Shown in pieces: positions 63,342 through 64,000 of a DNA stretch of 64,000 bases. The notes beneath the pieces were generated by a model. That model was given only the letters and a program-made list of their open reading frames with translations, searched no databases and had not been told where the DNA came from. The position numbers and the translations under genes were made by a program. The stretch comes from Novosphingobium decolorationis (GTDB lineage Bacteria; Pseudomonadota; Alphaproteobacteria; Sphingomonadales; Sphingomonadaceae), in the NCBI RefSeq assembly GCF_018417475.1, contig NZ_CP054856.1:3379001-3443000 (forward strand), given 5' to 3'. Each line of letters starts with the position of its first letter. Within the stretch, counting starts at the first letter, position 1.

Positions 63342-64000
63342 TCAGAGCGGCGCGCATTGCTCCTCCAGCCAGGTCTTCGCCGCGCCATCCAGTTGCGGGC
63401 CGATCAGCTCATTGACGCGGGCGTGGTAGGCATTCCACCAGGCCGTTTCCTCCTCGGTCAGCAAGGCCGTATCGACCAGGCGTTTCTCGATCGGGGCGAA
63501 GGTCAGGGTTTCGAAGCCGTAGAACTCGCCTTCCGCGCCCGGGATCGCGCGCGGGACGACGAGCACCAGGTTCTCGATGCGGATGCCGTATTCGCCTGCC
63601 TTGTAGTAGCCCGGCTCGTTGGAGAGGATCATTCCCGGCAGCAGCGCCTGCTCGGTGCCCGGTTGGCCGCCGCCCGACTTGGCGATGCGCTGGGGGCCTT
63701 CGTGGACGCCCAGGAAGCTGCCCACCCCGTGCCCGGTGCCATGGGCATAGTCGAGCCCGGCCTGCCACAGCGCGTGGCGCGCGAGGATATCGAGCTGGCT
63801 CCCGGCCGTGCCCTTGGGAAAGAGCACGCGGTCAAGCGCGATATGGCCCTTGAGAACGCGGGTGAAGCGCGCCTTCACCTCCGCGCCCGGTTCGCCCGGC
63901 CCGATCCACACGGTGCGGGTGATGTCGGTGGTGCCTGCCGGGTACTGCCCCCCCGAATCGCACAGGAACACCGAGTTCGGCTCCAGCGTCAGGTTGCTCT
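63342..64000 (-). CDS. Aminopeptidase P family (M24) metallopeptidase, C-terminal part
   Basis: The gene runs off the right edge; about 219 residues are present. It has the M24 pita-bread signatures: DSGGQYPAGTTDITRTVW (Asp metal ligands), GTGHGVGSFLGVHEGPQ (His), SNEPGYYKAGEYGIRIENL (Glu) and GFETLTFAPIEKRL (Glu). Likely an Xaa-Pro aminopeptidase; the N-terminal domain and start lie outside. Confidence 0.92.
   Translation of the reverse strand, partial: SNLTLEPNSVFLCDSGGQYPAGTTDITRTVWIGPGEPGAEVKARFTRVLKGHIALDRVLFPKGTAGSQLDILARHALWQAGLDYAHGTGHGVGSFLGVHEGPQRIAKSGGGQPGTEQALLPGMILSNEPGYYKAGEYGIRIENLVLVVPRAIPGAEGEFYGFETLTFAPIEKRLVDTALLTEEETAWWNAYHARVNELIGPQLDGAAKTWLEEQCAPL

Overview
The window is GC-rich, densely coded chromosomal DNA of an alphaproteobacterium. 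It is most likely a member of the Sphingomonadales, close to Novosphingobium or Sphingobium. The best clues are an acyl carrier protein gene next to a serine palmitoyltransferase gene (the entry to sphingolipid synthesis), a DksA with one cysteine, a DivK-type regulator, an alphaproteobacterial gene transfer agent (GTA) cluster, and several families common in sphingomonads (DUF3572, DUF6127-like, DUF2793, DUF482). No rRNA, tRNA or CRISPR array was recognised.

Layout. 1-7.2 kb: prs, an AraC-type regulator, a HisN-like phosphatase, a gamma-glutamylcyclotransferase, a secreted TPR-CHAT protein, then rpmI-rplT. 7.26-9.16 kb: a group II intron of the class C type directly behind the rplT terminator hairpin, with a frameshifted maturase. 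9.2-17.9 kb: a second AraC-type regulator, pheS-pheT, an aldose epimerase-like protein, an SDR, prfC and an EEP-family phosphatase. 18.0-20.5 kb: a nitrogen block, glnK-amtB behind a sigma-54 type promoter and followed by a second PII gene. 20.5-26.4 kb: a DUF442 phosphatase-like protein, a Gly/Arg-rich double cold-shock protein, argD-argF-hslO, a small secreted protein and queC. 26.7-27.8 kb: an OmpA-like porin with a 23-proline linker.

27.95-42.23 kb, minus strand: a complete RcGTA-type head-tail cluster from small terminase to megatron plus a DUF2793 protein. A strong promoter-like sequence with an inverted repeat upstream of its -35 box lies in front of the first gene. There is no integrase, repressor, replication or lysis gene, so a GTA is a better reading than a prophage.

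42.4-50.4 kb: a YqaA-like membrane protein, an FMN reductase, acpR-spt, divK, DUF3572, a HAD-RidA-GDPD-FemAB-like run and dksA. 50.6-59.7 kb: PilZ protein, a solute-binding lipoprotein, DUF4112, small lipoproteins, an ATGA-overlapping minus-strand operon (pabBC fusion, aminotransferase, RluA-type synthase, arfB), and a HerA-like ATPase. 59.8-64 kb: an OmpR-type two-component system beside a five-EF-hand protein, a cupin, and the C-terminal part of an aminopeptidase P.

The most interesting signals are: the GTA cluster with its apparent domain rearrangement (a TIM-barrel-like region in the g12 protein and a short g15), the candidate GTA promoter/operator and the hairpins around the capsid gene; two copies of a structured intergenic repeat with a compensatory base change; the group II intron in the rplT-pheS interval; and a disordered Gly/Arg-rich extension on a double cold-shock protein.
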